Source: Bradyrhizobium manausense
Lineage (GTDB): Bacteria; Pseudomonadota; Alphaproteobacteria; Rhizobiales; Xanthobacteraceae
Direction of reading: 5' to 3'
DNA: 64,000 nucleotides
NCBI RefSeq assembly: GCF_018129685.1
Contig: NZ_JAFCLG010000001.1
Location: forward strand, 1,516,870-1,580,869
The notes beneath the pieces were generated by a model, which saw nothing but the letters and a program-made list of their open reading frames with translations, did no database searches and was not told where the DNA came from. Shown here piece by piece: positions 35,820 to 44,555 of the stretch; the stretch's first letter is position 1, and the number at the start of each line of letters is the position of its first letter. Made by a program: the position numbers and the translations under genes.

Positions 35820-35862
35820 GATTGACCAAGGCCTATTGACCAAGCCCGATTGATCCAGGCCC
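35820..35862. repeat. Three imperfect 14-bp direct repeats
   Basis: GATTGACCAAGGCC (35820), TATTGACCAAGCCC (35834) and GATTGATCCAGGCCC (35848) follow each other in the 158-base gap upstream of meaB. They share ATTGAnCnAGnCC. They could be a regulatory array or simple slippage; nothing else marks them. Confidence 0.75.
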
Positions 35863-35904
35863 GAGGGCCCTCGCCTGCTCGCGTCCGCCGTTGTAAAGCA
35901 GGTC

Positions 35905-36894
35905 ATGGTTGAGAAGAAGACTTCGCTTGATATTGCCTCGCTGGCCCGCGAGCTCCGCGCAGGCCATCGTGCGGCCTTGGCGCGCGCCATCACGCTGGTG
36001 GAGAGCCGGCGAAGCGATCACCAGGCACAGGCGCGCGAACTCGTTCAGATGCTGCTGCCCGACACCGGCAAGGCGGTCCGGGTCGGTATCACCGGCTCGC
36101 CCGGCGTCGGCAAATCCACCACCATCGATGCACTCGGGACCTATCTGATCGAGCAAGGCAACAAGGTCGCCGTGCTCGCGGTCGATCCGTCTTCGGCGCG
36201 CAGCGGCGGCTCGATCCTCGGCGACAAGACGCGGATGGCGCGGCTGTCAGCGTCCGACGATGCCTTCATCCGCCCCTCGCCGTCGTCGGGCACGCTCGGC
36301 GGCGTTGCGGCCAAGACGCGCGAGGCGATGCTGCTGTGCGAGGCCGCCGGCTTCGACGTCGTGCTGGTCGAGACCGTCGGCATCGGCCAGTCCGAGACCG
36401 CGGTCTGCGACATGACCGATTTCTTCCTCGCACTGATGCTGCCGGGCGGCGGCGACGAATTGCAGGGCATCAAGAAGGGTCTGGTCGAGCTCGCCGATAT
36501 GATCGCGATCAACAAGGCCGACGGGGACAATCTCAAACGCGCCAACATCACCGCGGCCGACTATCGCGGCGCGCTGCATATTCTCAGCCCCCGCTCCGAA
36601 CACTGGCATCCGCCCGTCATCACCTATTCGGCGCTGGCCGGCACCGGCATTGCCGAGCTTTGGCAGAAGATTTTGGATCACCGCAAGGCGATGACCGCAT
36701 CCGGCGAGTTCGCGGCGCGGCGGCGCGAGCAGCAGGTGAAGTGGATGTGGTCGATGCTGGAGCAACGCATGCTCTCGCGGCTGCGCAGCGAAACGTCCGT
36801 GCGGACCAAGGTCCGGAAGATCGAGGCCGAAGTTGCCGACGGCCATCTCACCCCGGCGCTCGCCGCCGAGCAGATATTGGAGTTGCTGCAATGA
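35905..36894 (+). CDS. meaB: Methylmalonyl-CoA mutase-associated G3E GTPase
   Basis: A 329-residue GTPase that loads and protects adenosylcobalamin in methylmalonyl-CoA mutase. G1 is GITGSPGVGKSTTIDALG. DPSSARSGGSILGDKTRM and LVETVGIGQSE (switch and G3 regions) and NKADGDN (G4) follow. SPSSGTLGGVA is typical of the MeaB/ArgK group. The end overlaps the pcp start by four bases. Its location near mutA-mutB fits its partner role. Confidence 0.95.
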   Translation: MVEKKTSLDIASLARELRAGHRAALARAITLVESRRSDHQAQARELVQMLLPDTGKAVRVGITGSPGVGKSTTIDALGTYLIEQGNKVAVLAVDPSSARSGGSILGDKTRMARLSASDDAFIRPSPSSGTLGGVAAKTREAMLLCEAAGFDVVLVETVGIGQSETAVCDMTDFFLALMLPGGGDELQGIKKGLVELADMIAINKADGDNLKRANITAADYRGALHILSPRSEHWHPPVITYSALAGTGIAELWQKILDHRKAMTASGEFAARRREQQVKWMWSMLEQRMLSRLRSETSVRTKVRKIEAEVADGHLTPALAAEQILELLQ

Positions 36895-37550
36895 GCGACA
36901 AGCTCCGCATTCTCCTTACCGGCTTCGGCCCGTTCCCCGGTGCGCCATACAATCCGACGCAGCCGCTCGTGGCGCGGCTGGCGCAATTGCGCCGGCCGGC
37001 GCTCGACGATGTCGCGCTATCGCGCCATATCTTTCCGGTGACCTATGCCGCGGTCGACCGGCAATTGCCTGATGTGCTGGCGAAGGTGAAGCCCGATGCG
37101 TTGCTGATGTTCGGGCTCGCTGCGCGCACACCTTACCTCCGCATCGAAAGCCGCGCACGCAACGCCGTCACCATGCTCTGGCCCGATGCGGCCAACACCC
37201 GCTCCAGCAAGCGCGGCATCGCCGGTCATGCCGATGCCATGACATTCGGCCCGCACACCGCCAAGCTGTTGCGCGCCGCGCGGCGCACCGGCATCGATGC
37301 GCGGCCTTCGCGCGACGCCGGCGCCTATCTCTGCAACTATCTGAGCTGGCGCGCGATCGAGAATGTCAGGGCGGGCGGGCCGAAGCTAGCCGCCTTCATC
37401 CACATTCCGCTGCTTGCGCGCAGCGGCGCAGTCCGACGCAAGGGCGCCCCCCGGATCACGCCGGAGGAACTGGTGGATGCGGGGGAAGCGATGCTGATGG
37501 AGATGGTGCAGCTGGCAAGAAAGGCGCGGAACACGCAGGCCTTGCGGTAA
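36891..37550 (+). CDS. pcp: Pyroglutamyl peptidase (pyrrolidone-carboxylate peptidase)
   Basis: A 219-residue cysteine peptidase of family C15 that removes N-terminal pyroglutamate. Motifs: ILLTGFGPFPGAPYNPTQPL, LMFGLAARTPYLRIES and DAGAYLCNYLSW (nucleophile Cys), then AAFIHIPLL with the catalytic His. It is slightly divergent from the Escherichia and Bacillus enzymes. The ATG at 36891 overlaps the meaB stop (ATGA); the frame extends upstream within meaB without similarity. A link between Pcp and MeaB is not known. Confidence 0.88.
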   Translation: MSDKLRILLTGFGPFPGAPYNPTQPLVARLAQLRRPALDDVALSRHIFPVTYAAVDRQLPDVLAKVKPDALLMFGLAARTPYLRIESRARNAVTMLWPDAANTRSSKRGIAGHADAMTFGPHTAKLLRAARRTGIDARPSRDAGAYLCNYLSWRAIENVRAGGPKLAAFIHIPLLARSGAVRRKGAPRITPEELVDAGEAMLMEMVQLARKARNTQALR

Positions 37551-37645
37551 ACATTTAACCCTACCGCGAACAATCCCGACGAGCCCGTCCGCCCTGCGCT
37601 ACCTAATCCTCGCGGACACGCCCCGCGTCCGCCGAAGGACGCGTC

Positions 37646-39016
37646 ATGGACCTCAACCGCCGTCACCTCTTGGGAGCTTCGACCGCCGGCATCGCCGGGG
37701 CACTCGCGATGCCTGCCGACGCCGCACGCGCAGCCCCGCTGACCTCCCTGCTTGGCCGCGACGCGACCCAATACGGCGTGCGGCCGGGCAGCAGCGAGGA
37801 TCAGACGCGTGTGCTCCAGCGTGCCATTGACGAAGCCTCGCGCCTGCAGACACCGCTGGCGCTGCCACCAGGGGTCTATCGCACCGGCCTTTTGCGGCTG
37901 CCTGATAGGGCGCAACTGATCGGCGTGCGCGGGGCGACCAAGCTTGTCTTCACTGGCGGAGCATCTGCGATCCAGAGCGACGGCTCTGACGCGATCGGCC
38001 TCACTGGCATCATCTTCGATGGCGGCGGCATTCCGCTTCCGACGCGGCGCGGGCTGATCCATGTCCTCGGGGGCCGCGACGTTCGTATCACCGATTGCGG
38101 AATTACGGCATCGGGCGGCAGCGGCATCTGGCTCGAGCAGGTATCGGGCGATATCTCCGGCAACATCTTCACTGACATCGCGGTGACCGCGGTGGTCTCG
38201 TTCGACGCCAGAGGCCTCAGCGTCTCACGCAACACCATCATCGGCACCAACGACAACGGCATCGAGATCCTGCGCACCGCGATCGGGGATGACGGCACCA
38301 TTGTCGCCGACAATCGCATCGAGGACATCAAGGCCGGCCCCGGCGGCTCCGGACAGTATGGCAACGCCATCAACGCCTTCCGCGCCGGCAACGTGATCGT
38401 CCGCGGCAACCGCATCAGAAATTGCGATTACTCTGCGGTGCGGGGCAATTCGGCCTCCAACATCCACATATCGGGCAACAGCGTCAGCGACGTGCGCGAG
38501 GTCGCACTCTATTCCGAGTTCGCATTCGAAGCCGCGGTGATTGCCAACAACATTGTCGACGGCGCCGCCGTCGGCGTCTCCGTCTGCAATTTCAACGAGG
38601 GCGGACGTATTGCGGTCGTTCAAGGCAATATCATCCGCAATCTGATCCCGAAGCGGCCGATCGGCACAGCGCCGGACGATGACGCGGGCGTCGGCATTTA
38701 CATCGAGGCGGATAGTTCGGTGACAGGCAATGTGATCGAGAATGCACCGTCCTACGGCATCGTTGCCGGCTGGGGCAAATATCTGCGCGACGTTGCGATC
38801 ACCGGCAACGTGATCCGCAAGGCACTGGCCGGCATCGGCGTCTCCGTCGTATCAGGCGCCGGCACCGCCCTCATCAACAACAACATGATCTCGGAAACTC
38901 CGCGCGGCGCCATCGTCGGCCTGGAGCACGCGCGCGCCGTGACGGCGGACCTGTCGGCCGACGGTGCCCAGCGCTTTGCGCAGGTGATGGTTAGCGGCAA
39001 CGCGGTGCGGCAGTAG
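37646..39016 (+). CDS. TIGR03808 family Tat-exported right-handed beta-helix protein
   Basis: A 456-residue protein. A twin-arginine signal (NRRHLLGASTAGIAGALA) is followed by FGVRP-like entry (TQYGVRPGSSEDQTRVLQRAIDEA) and a long run of parallel beta-helix repeats. Examples are ITDCGITASGGSGIWLEQVSG and VSRNTIIGTNDNGIEILR, with many N and G turns. The fold is that of pectate lyase-like carbohydrate-binding proteins. No catalytic residues are obvious. The convergent gene at 39133 belongs to TIGR03809, and the two are usually neighbours. It probably acts on an envelope polysaccharide. Confidence 0.92.
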   Translation: MDLNRRHLLGASTAGIAGALAMPADAARAAPLTSLLGRDATQYGVRPGSSEDQTRVLQRAIDEASRLQTPLALPPGVYRTGLLRLPDRAQLIGVRGATKLVFTGGASAIQSDGSDAIGLTGIIFDGGGIPLPTRRGLIHVLGGRDVRITDCGITASGGSGIWLEQVSGDISGNIFTDIAVTAVVSFDARGLSVSRNTIIGTNDNGIEILRTAIGDDGTIVADNRIEDIKAGPGGSGQYGNAINAFRAGNVIVRGNRIRNCDYSAVRGNSASNIHISGNSVSDVREVALYSEFAFEAAVIANNIVDGAAVGVSVCNFNEGGRIAVVQGNIIRNLIPKRPIGTAPDDDAGVGIYIEADSSVTGNVIENAPSYGIVAGWGKYLRDVAITGNVIRKALAGIGVSVVSGAGTALINNNMISETPRGAIVGLEHARAVTADLSADGAQRFAQVMVSGNAVRQ

Positions 39017-39039
39017 GCACCGCCGCGGCAGTCGGGCTG

Positions 39040-39099
39040 TACATCCTTCCAGGCTCCCGGCGCTATGCTTGCATCGCGCCACTCACACCTCAGGATGAC
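39040..39099. repeat. Partial copy of the CCTGAGGTG dispersed repeat
   Basis: The complement of this stretch (GTCATCCTGAGGTGTGAG, then GTGGCGCGATGCAAGC and GCCGGGAGCCTGGAAGG) matches the left half of the repeat at 28076-28219 with a few changes, in opposite orientation. The right half is absent. It lies between the convergent TIGR03808 and TIGR03809 genes. Confidence 0.8.
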
Positions 39100-39132
39100 G
39101 GCTGGAGAAGGCGTACGCCGCGTTCACTGGGC

Positions 39133-39873
39133 CTAGAACGAATTCCGCAGCAGCGGGTACTTTGCTTCGAGGCCGTCGAGGCTGAAGGTGAATTCGACGA
39201 CGCGCTCGGGGGCGGCGACGATCTCCTCGGCCGGCGGGGTGAACTGCGGCAGAAGCGTCGCCATCGCGGCGGGGGCGGCCACGGGTGGCTTCACGGCAGG
39301 CGCGCTGCGCGTCGCGGCCGCCGCGACCGGCGCGGCGACCGGCGACCTCACGGCAGGTGCGGCGCCCGGCGCCCTCGCGGCGGGCGCCTTGAGCAATGGC
39401 ATCTCGGCGGGCGCTGTAAACGACGCCATCAGAGCGGCCACCCCGACCGGTATGGGCTCGGCAAGCGGCGCGATCGGGGCTTCCGTGATTTCGGCGAGCA
39501 TGTCGAGCTTGGGCTCGAGCCTGACCGGCACGGAGGTCTCGGGCGCGATGTGAACGGCCTTCGGCTGCAAGGTCTGAGCCTGCTCACTCGGAACCGGGCG
39601 GGACATCGTCGCCGGTGACCAGCCGAAAGCGGAGGTCACGCTCGCGGCGGCCGCGGCAACGTCTCTACCATTCGCAAGCGCGCGCCAGGTCTGGACCGCA
39701 CGCTTGGCTTCCTGGATGTTCTCGAGAAATGCGAGTTCGGAGTGGTAACGGCGCCAGCGGCCGGTCTCGAACATTTCGGAGAGATGTTCCAGCCGCTGTT
39801 CGGCGAGAGCGCACCAGCGTGCCGCGATTTCACGGCTGGCCGCGCCTTGGCCAACCTCTTGGCGATGAGTCAT
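39133..39873 (-). CDS. TIGR03809 family protein
   Basis: A 246-residue protein from the ATG at 39873. The conserved N-terminal helical region is AARWCALAEQRLEHLSEMFETGRWRRYHSELAFLENIQEAKRAVQTWRALA. Then come an alanine- and proline-rich linker and a short conserved end (VVEFTFSLDGLEAKYPLLRN). The first block matches TIGR03809, a Bradyrhizobium/Rhodopseudomonas family found next to TIGR03808. Function is unknown. The GC-rich linker generates a long false frame on the opposite strand. Confidence 0.85.
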   Translation of the reverse strand: MTHRQEVGQGAASREIAARWCALAEQRLEHLSEMFETGRWRRYHSELAFLENIQEAKRAVQTWRALANGRDVAAAAASVTSAFGWSPATMSRPVPSEQAQTLQPKAVHIAPETSVPVRLEPKLDMLAEITEAPIAPLAEPIPVGVAALMASFTAPAEMPLLKAPAARAPGAAPAVRSPVAAPVAAAATRSAPAVKPPVAAPAAMATLLPQFTPPAEEIVAAPERVVEFTFSLDGLEAKYPLLRNSF

Positions 39874-40203
39874 GAACCAGCCCGTCAGGATAAGTTTACG
39901 GAGGCGACGCAACGCACACGAATCAATTTAGACGCGACGTGAATATTTTGTGGAAAAGTTTTGACTTGTCCAGCAACGACGCAACTCTCCTCACAAAACA
40001 CCGTAGTCGTGCGGAGTTTCCAGGGGTTTGCGAGTCAAGCTTCGCACAAGCATGGCGGCCTTGCCGCGTGTCGGCGCAGGGTTACGACCACGACGCGCTC
40101 GCGAGCTCAACGCAAGCTGATGGCGGATCACGCCTCAAGAAATCGAATGCCTGTAGCGCGATGAGATTGGGTTGAATCGTCATCGCGCTTTAGGTTGTTG
40201 TTT
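39874..40203. other. 330-base region without a recognised gene
   Basis: This is the upstream region of the TIGR03809 gene (minus strand) and the downstream side of the repeat next to the TetR gene. Short frames here (for example from 39939) have no family resemblance. The stretch near 39930-39970 is AT-rich and may hold the TIGR03809 promoter. Confidence 0.4.
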
Positions 40204-40252
40204 GAGCATGATCTTTTCGGAAAACCGCTGCACACTTTTCCGGATCATGCTC
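40204..40252. repeat. Dispersed hairpin repeat (GAGCATGATC family)
   Basis: GAGCATGATC and GATCATGCTC are perfect 10-bp inverted arms. Inside, CGGAAAA and TTTTCCG pair again. This is a common Bradyrhizobium/Rhizobiales intergenic repeat. Its last base is the first base of the TetR stop codon on the other strand, so it forms a hairpin immediately after that gene and may act as a terminator. Confidence 0.9.
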
Positions 40253-40860
40253 TAGCCCTTCGGTCGCAACACCAGATCGACCAAAGACCGCGCATAGGCC
40301 GGCGTGATTGGCGTGATGCCAAAGATGTAGCGGTAGAACAGGCTGCCATAGATCGCGTCATATAGATCCGCCGCCGGCGCCTCGGCGAAGATGCTGCCGT
40401 CGCGCTGGCCGGTCGCGATCATCTCCACCAGCGCGTCGCGGCGAAACTGGAGGTAGCGGGCATAGAACAGCTCCGCCGAACCGGTCTTGGAAATGCATTC
40501 GGAGATCACGGCAAGCTGCACCTTGCCGAACTCGCCCTGCAGGGCTTCGGCATAGGCCACGGCATGGCGGCGCGCGCGCACGGCAGGCGTGCCTGCGCTC
40601 GCCGGCGGCAGCGGCAGCATTTGAGCCGCGTGGTGGAGAAAGGCGTCGATCATCAGCGCCTCCCGTGACGGCCACCATTTGTAGATCGTCATCTTGGAGA
40701 CGTTGGAGTGGCGCGCCACCGCATCGATCGTGGTGGCGGCAAGGCCGGTCTTGGCCATCAGCGTGTAGGCACTTTCGAGAATGGCGTTGGTGGTCTCGAT
40801 CGAACGCGGCCTGCCGCGCCGGGGGGCGCCCTCGGCCGTAACGCTCGTGCCTTTCGCCAT
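40252..40860 (-). CDS. TetR family transcriptional regulator
   Basis: A 202-residue regulator from the ATG at 40860. The DNA-binding domain is NAILESAYTLMAKTGLAATTIDAVARHSNVSKMTIYKWWPSREALMIDAFLHHA. The C-terminal ligand domain resembles the TetR_C_33/AefR-like type (SLFYRYIFGITPITPAYARSLVDLVL). An upstream start at 40920 is possible. The gene lies 107 bases downstream of opgC on the same strand. Its ligand and targets are unknown. Confidence 0.9.
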   Translation of the reverse strand: MAKGTSVTAEGAPRRGRPRSIETTNAILESAYTLMAKTGLAATTIDAVARHSNVSKMTIYKWWPSREALMIDAFLHHAAQMLPLPPASAGTPAVRARRHAVAYAEALQGEFGKVQLAVISECISKTGSAELFYARYLQFRRDALVEMIATGQRDGSIFAEAPAADLYDAIYGSLFYRYIFGITPITPAYARSLVDLVLRPKG

Positions 40861-40967
40861 GACCAAGCCGGTCTCTCCTGCGCAGAGGCCGCCATTGCAG
40901 CCGGTCGCCTCGTTCCGCATAGCGCAGGTGGGGCGCCCGGCCTAGTGGATTCGCGTGGCGGTCCCGG

Positions 40968-42110
40968 TCAGGCTCGCTGCCGCACGGCCGCCGGACCGTC
41001 CTGCCGCCGCGACCAGGAAATATAATAGGCCACCGCCGTCATTGCCGCGAAACCGGCGAGGCTCACCCCGATCTGGATCACGACCAGATTGGCGCCGGTG
41101 ATCAGGATGAGATGGCCGGCGAAGGACAGGAACACGCCGATGCAGAACACCGCGAGCCATTCCTCGCCGCATCTGATCACCATCTGAAGCGGCTTCCACT
41201 GCAGCCCTGGATGATCGGCGGGAATGAGGTATGTCGCAAGGAAGGCGAGCGCGAGGAAGTGGATCACGCGATAGGGCGCGAGGTTTTCCTTGTCGGCCGG
41301 CGAGATGCCGTTGAGAACGAACTCAGGCAAATAGGCGGACAGGGCCGGCGAATGGCGCATCATGGTGATGGCCATCGCCAGGACGAGGTAGGCGCCCGCG
41401 AGCGCACGAAGCCAGGAGATCCTGTGAAGTTCATGACCTGACACGCCGGTGACGGCGAACCAGCCGCCCAGCACCATCAGCATCTGCCAGCAGAGCGGAT
41501 TGAAGGTCCATTCCAGATCGGGATAGGCGTGAAAAGTCCAGCCGAACCAGCGCGCGGCGAGATACAGCGCGACCGAGGCGGCAACGGTCACGTTCGGACG
41601 CCGCAGCAGGCCCCACAATGCGAATGGGAAGAAAGCCATCAGCGGGATCATCAGCTGCAGAAGATCGAGGTTGAGGGGCTCCTCCTGGAGCACCAATCCC
41701 TGGACCAGAATGCGCAGCGGGTGCTCGAGAATACCCGAGATGTTGTAGTCGCTGATGATCTCCGGCGCCATCGACTGGGAGGCGACGTAGGCGATGGCGT
41801 CGATGTAGATCACGAACAGCACGACATAGGCGGCATAAAGCCGCCAGACGCGGCCGAAGATGCGCGTCGCGGCGACGAGATAGCCGCGCTCCAGCGCCAT
41901 CCTGCCGTAGATGATGGCAACGCCGTAACCCACCACGAACACGAACAGGTCGGCGGCGCCGCTGAAGCCGAAATTGCGCAGCGTCAGCAGGTTGACGACG
42001 TTGTTCGGGATGTGGTCGACGAACACGGACCAGTTCGCAATGCCGAGCGTCAGGTAGAGACGGGCATCGTGCCGAAATGCGGAAAGATTCGCCTTGACGG
42101 ACGGTTTCAT
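40968..42110 (-). CDS. opgC: OpgC-type membrane acyltransferase
   Basis: A 380-residue polytopic protein of the OpgC family. These enzymes transfer succinyl groups to osmoregulated periplasmic glucans. About ten membrane helices are visible. Conserved blocks are LGIANWSVFVDHIPNNVVNLLTLRNFGFSGAADLFVFVVGYGVAIIYGR and PLNLDLLQLMIPLMAFFPFALWGLLRR, the latter with the buried charged and polar residues of the fold. Bradyrhizobium makes cyclic glucans, a plausible acceptor. Start ATG at 42110. Confidence 0.9.
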   Translation of the reverse strand: MKPSVKANLSAFRHDARLYLTLGIANWSVFVDHIPNNVVNLLTLRNFGFSGAADLFVFVVGYGVAIIYGRMALERGYLVAATRIFGRVWRLYAAYVVLFVIYIDAIAYVASQSMAPEIISDYNISGILEHPLRILVQGLVLQEEPLNLDLLQLMIPLMAFFPFALWGLLRRPNVTVAASVALYLAARWFGWTFHAYPDLEWTFNPLCWQMLMVLGGWFAVTGVSGHELHRISWLRALAGAYLVLAMAITMMRHSPALSAYLPEFVLNGISPADKENLAPYRVIHFLALAFLATYLIPADHPGLQWKPLQMVIRCGEEWLAVFCIGVFLSFAGHLILITGANLVVIQIGVSLAGFAAMTAVAYYISWSRRQDGPAAVRQRA

Positions 42111-42298
42111 CGCGGAAAATGACTTTTGGAATCACGGGCGATGCTTTTAGCGGCAAGCGTCTGCCTATCCGAGTAGCGATCGCGTGAAGCAGGGCGGATT
42201 TACTCCGCCTGATGAAATATTGCGCAGAGAAGGGCTTTTCGATTTCAATCGGGCTACTCGCCTGACCGGCGGCGCAACTTTCTTATCGCGCAGCGCTC

Positions 42299-42754
42299 TT
42301 ACTCGGCCGGCTCGGCCGATGCCTCATCGGTCGCGCCGAGACGGCTTGCCATGATGCCGAGCGCAACACCGCCGATCGCCAGGATTGGCAACAGCCGCTT
42401 GATCCCGATGGCGCGCGCGACCTGTAAACCCGTCGCCAGTAGCATGGGATCAGCGAGCATGCTTGAGGCAGCGGATTTCGCTGCGCGCTCGGCGGCGATG
42501 CGGGCGCGCTTCTGCGTCTCCCGCTTGTAGCCCCAATAGCTCCCTGCTGCCGTGAGCGTCAGCAGGAAGAAGATGCCGGCACCGGCAAGGCAGGCCTGCA
42601 CGGGGCCGTATTTGTCGAGGACCGAGATGAACGCCGCCGCGCAGAGGAAACATGTGGTGATGAACAGCGCGAACGCCACACCTGCGGCCAGCGATGTCAG
42701 CCGCATGGTCGTTCCAGTCGATGCGCTGATACCGTCAATGATGCGCTGAAACAC
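42299..42754 (-). CDS. Small membrane protein downstream of DUF883
   Basis: A 151-residue protein from a GTG start at 42754 with a GGAG motif eight bases upstream. Two hydrophobic helices (AGVAFALFITTCFLCAAAFISVL and CLAGAGIFFLLTLTAAGSYWGY) precede a basic coiled-coil stretch. A third weak hydrophobic segment is near the end (LLPILAIGGVALGIMA). It resembles the phage-holin-superfamily III / YqjE type that accompanies DUF883 in other bacteria. No phage context exists. It lies 33 bases after the DUF883 gene on the same strand. Confidence 0.82.
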   Translation of the reverse strand: MFQRIIDGISASTGTTMRLTSLAAGVAFALFITTCFLCAAAFISVLDKYGPVQACLAGAGIFFLLTLTAAGSYWGYKRETQKRARIAAERAAKSAASSMLADPMLLATGLQVARAIGIKRLLPILAIGGVALGIMASRLGATDEASAEPAE

Positions 42755-42787
42755 GGCCTAGCTCCTCGAATCTCGATCGATCGCGCC

Positions 42788-43159
42788 TCAGCGGCGCCAA
42801 GCAAAGCCGATCAGGAAGCCGATGCCGACTGCAACACCAACCGTGGCGAGCGGCCGCTGCGTGATCGCGTCTTCCAGCGTCTCCTCGATCGAGCCATAGG
42901 CGTCCTGCGCTGCGTCCATCATCGCGCTGCCGCGCTCCGAGAAATCGTCGAGCGTCGAATCCATGTTCTGGCGCGCCTGCTTGTAGCCGCGGCGGGCCTG
43001 CTTGCCCGTTGTGTTGGCGAAATTGTTGAGCGCGTCGGTGATCTGGTCGGTGAGGGCGGCGATATCGCTTTTCACGGCTGCTACATCCTTCTCGAGGCGT
43101 TCTGCGGTGGCTTTGTCGGTCCAGTCTCTCATCCTGGCTTCGCCATCGGATATTGACAT
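42788..43159 (-). CDS. DUF883 (ElaB/YqjD-like) family membrane-tethered protein
   Basis: A 123-residue protein. The long amphipathic helix region (ATAERLEKDVAAVKSDIAALTDQITDALNNFA) and the C-terminal membrane anchor (RPLATVGVAVGIGFLIGFAWRR) match DUF883. E. coli members YqjD and ElaB bind ribosomes at the inner membrane in stationary phase. The ATG at 43159 has a GGAG motif six bases upstream. The YqjE-like gene follows, as in enterobacteria, so a stress operon is likely. Confidence 0.9.
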   Translation of the reverse strand: MSISDGEARMRDWTDKATAERLEKDVAAVKSDIAALTDQITDALNNFANTTGKQARRGYKQARQNMDSTLDDFSERGSAMMDAAQDAYGSIEETLEDAITQRPLATVGVAVGIGFLIGFAWRR

Positions 43160-43235
43160 CACTTGCTCCGAACTGTTGGCGTTGAGACGGACGGAAAACG
43201 TTCGGTTGTGGCGGAAGTTCCATTTGCGGTGCCCG

Positions 43236-44348
43236 TCATCCCTGCGGCAATTGCGGCGCGTCCTCCGGCAGCAAGTGCTCCTTCAGAATCAGCCCCACGA
43301 TCAGAAGCGGAGACGATAGAAACGCGCCCATCGGTCCCCACAACCAGGTCCAGAACGCCAGCGCGATAAAGACGGCGAGCGCATTCAACGATAGCCTGCG
43401 GCCGATGATGGTCGGCGTCACGAAGTGCCCTTCCAAGAAGGTGATACCGCCGAAAGCGAGTGCCGCCATCAGGCCGCCGCCAATGGTCGGGAATGCGACC
43501 AGCCCGACCACGGCCAGCACGACGAACATCGCGACCGGTCCGATGATCGGAATGAAGTTGAGCGCGGCGGCAAGCGCGCCGAGGCCGGCCGGATTGGGCA
43601 TGCGGGTGAGCGCACAGACAATGCCTGTGGCGATGCCGACGCCGATATTGATGACCGTAACGGTCAGCAGATAGTTGCCGAGATGAACTTCGATCTCGTT
43701 GAGGATCCGGAGCGTGCGCAGCCGCGCGTCGCGGTCGCTGAAATTCATGATCATGGCCCGTCTCAGATCACGCCAGCTTGCGATGAACAGGATCAGGGTG
43801 GCGAAGAACAGCAGGAATTCAGCGAAGGTCGGCGACACGAATTCCAGCGTCGGCTGCACCCATTCCATTTTCGGCAGGGCGACAGTCGGCAGGCCATCGG
43901 AGCCGCCGACCATGGTTTGCAGCTCCTTCCACAGCGCGAGCGGTCGGTCGAACACGTGGGCCTTGTCCTTCAACTGTGCACCCAGCTCCGGGAGGCGTGA
44001 GCTCCATTCCATCGCGGGCACCGCGATCAGTGCAACGACGAAGGCGACCACCATCGTCACCGCGATCACGATCAGCACCGCTCCAAGCGCACGCGGCACC
44101 CGACGCTTCTCCAGGAAGGTCGCGGCCGGTGAAAGCATGGTACCGGCGACCATCGCCATCACGACCGGCAGGAAGAACGCCCTGGCGGCATAGAGCACCG
44201 CGACGACGGCAATCAAAAGCAGGCCGGCCAGCGCGAAGGCGACGAACTCGGTACGCCGGATCATCGGCGGCAGTTCGCTATGGCTCTCGGGAAATGGGGT
44301 GCCTTCGCTGCCGTCGGAGATCAGTCGTTCACTGGGAAGGACGCGCAC
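43236..44348 (-). CDS. AI-2E family transporter / PerM-like permease
   Basis: A 370-residue membrane protein. Helices and signatures include AFALAGLLLIAVVAVLYAARAFFLPVVMAMVAG, LNFIPIIGPVAMFVVLAVVGLV and LEGHFVTPTIIGRRLSLNALAVFIALAFWTWLWGPMGAFLSSPLL. These match the AI-2E/PerM family, whose members export varied small molecules or ions. The start is uncertain. A GTG at 44348 has GGAGAG five bases upstream, while an ATG at 44264 begins the first clear family residues. The frame is open much further upstream but runs through the divergent L,D-transpeptidase gene. Confidence 0.88.
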   Translation of the reverse strand: MRVLPSERLISDGSEGTPFPESHSELPPMIRRTEFVAFALAGLLLIAVVAVLYAARAFFLPVVMAMVAGTMLSPAATFLEKRRVPRALGAVLIVIAVTMVVAFVVALIAVPAMEWSSRLPELGAQLKDKAHVFDRPLALWKELQTMVGGSDGLPTVALPKMEWVQPTLEFVSPTFAEFLLFFATLILFIASWRDLRRAMIMNFSDRDARLRTLRILNEIEVHLGNYLLTVTVINIGVGIATGIVCALTRMPNPAGLGALAAALNFIPIIGPVAMFVVLAVVGLVAFPTIGGGLMAALAFGGITFLEGHFVTPTIIGRRLSLNALAVFIALAFWTWLWGPMGAFLSSPLLIVGLILKEHLLPEDAPQLPQG

Positions 44349-44555
44349 AATCTCTCTCCGCGCACGGAAAGCCTCCGAGCACCCATTAATGAAGTGGCAA
44401 CGCAGTTGGCGCGCCGAAGTTCCATCGCGCCTTCGTGAAGTCGCGCTCGCTTGACTGCGACGGCGCTTCCGCACGCCGCGGCGGAACTTGAGTCGGCACT
44501 GCTGCGTTCTAAGGACAGCAGCATCACCAGATGCACGCATCCAACGGGGCAGCAC

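Noticed and set aside
42299..42754. The holin-like membrane protein considered as evidence of a prophage
   Set aside because: There are no phage genes around it, and a DUF883 neighbour fits the YqjD/YqjE-type stress pair instead.
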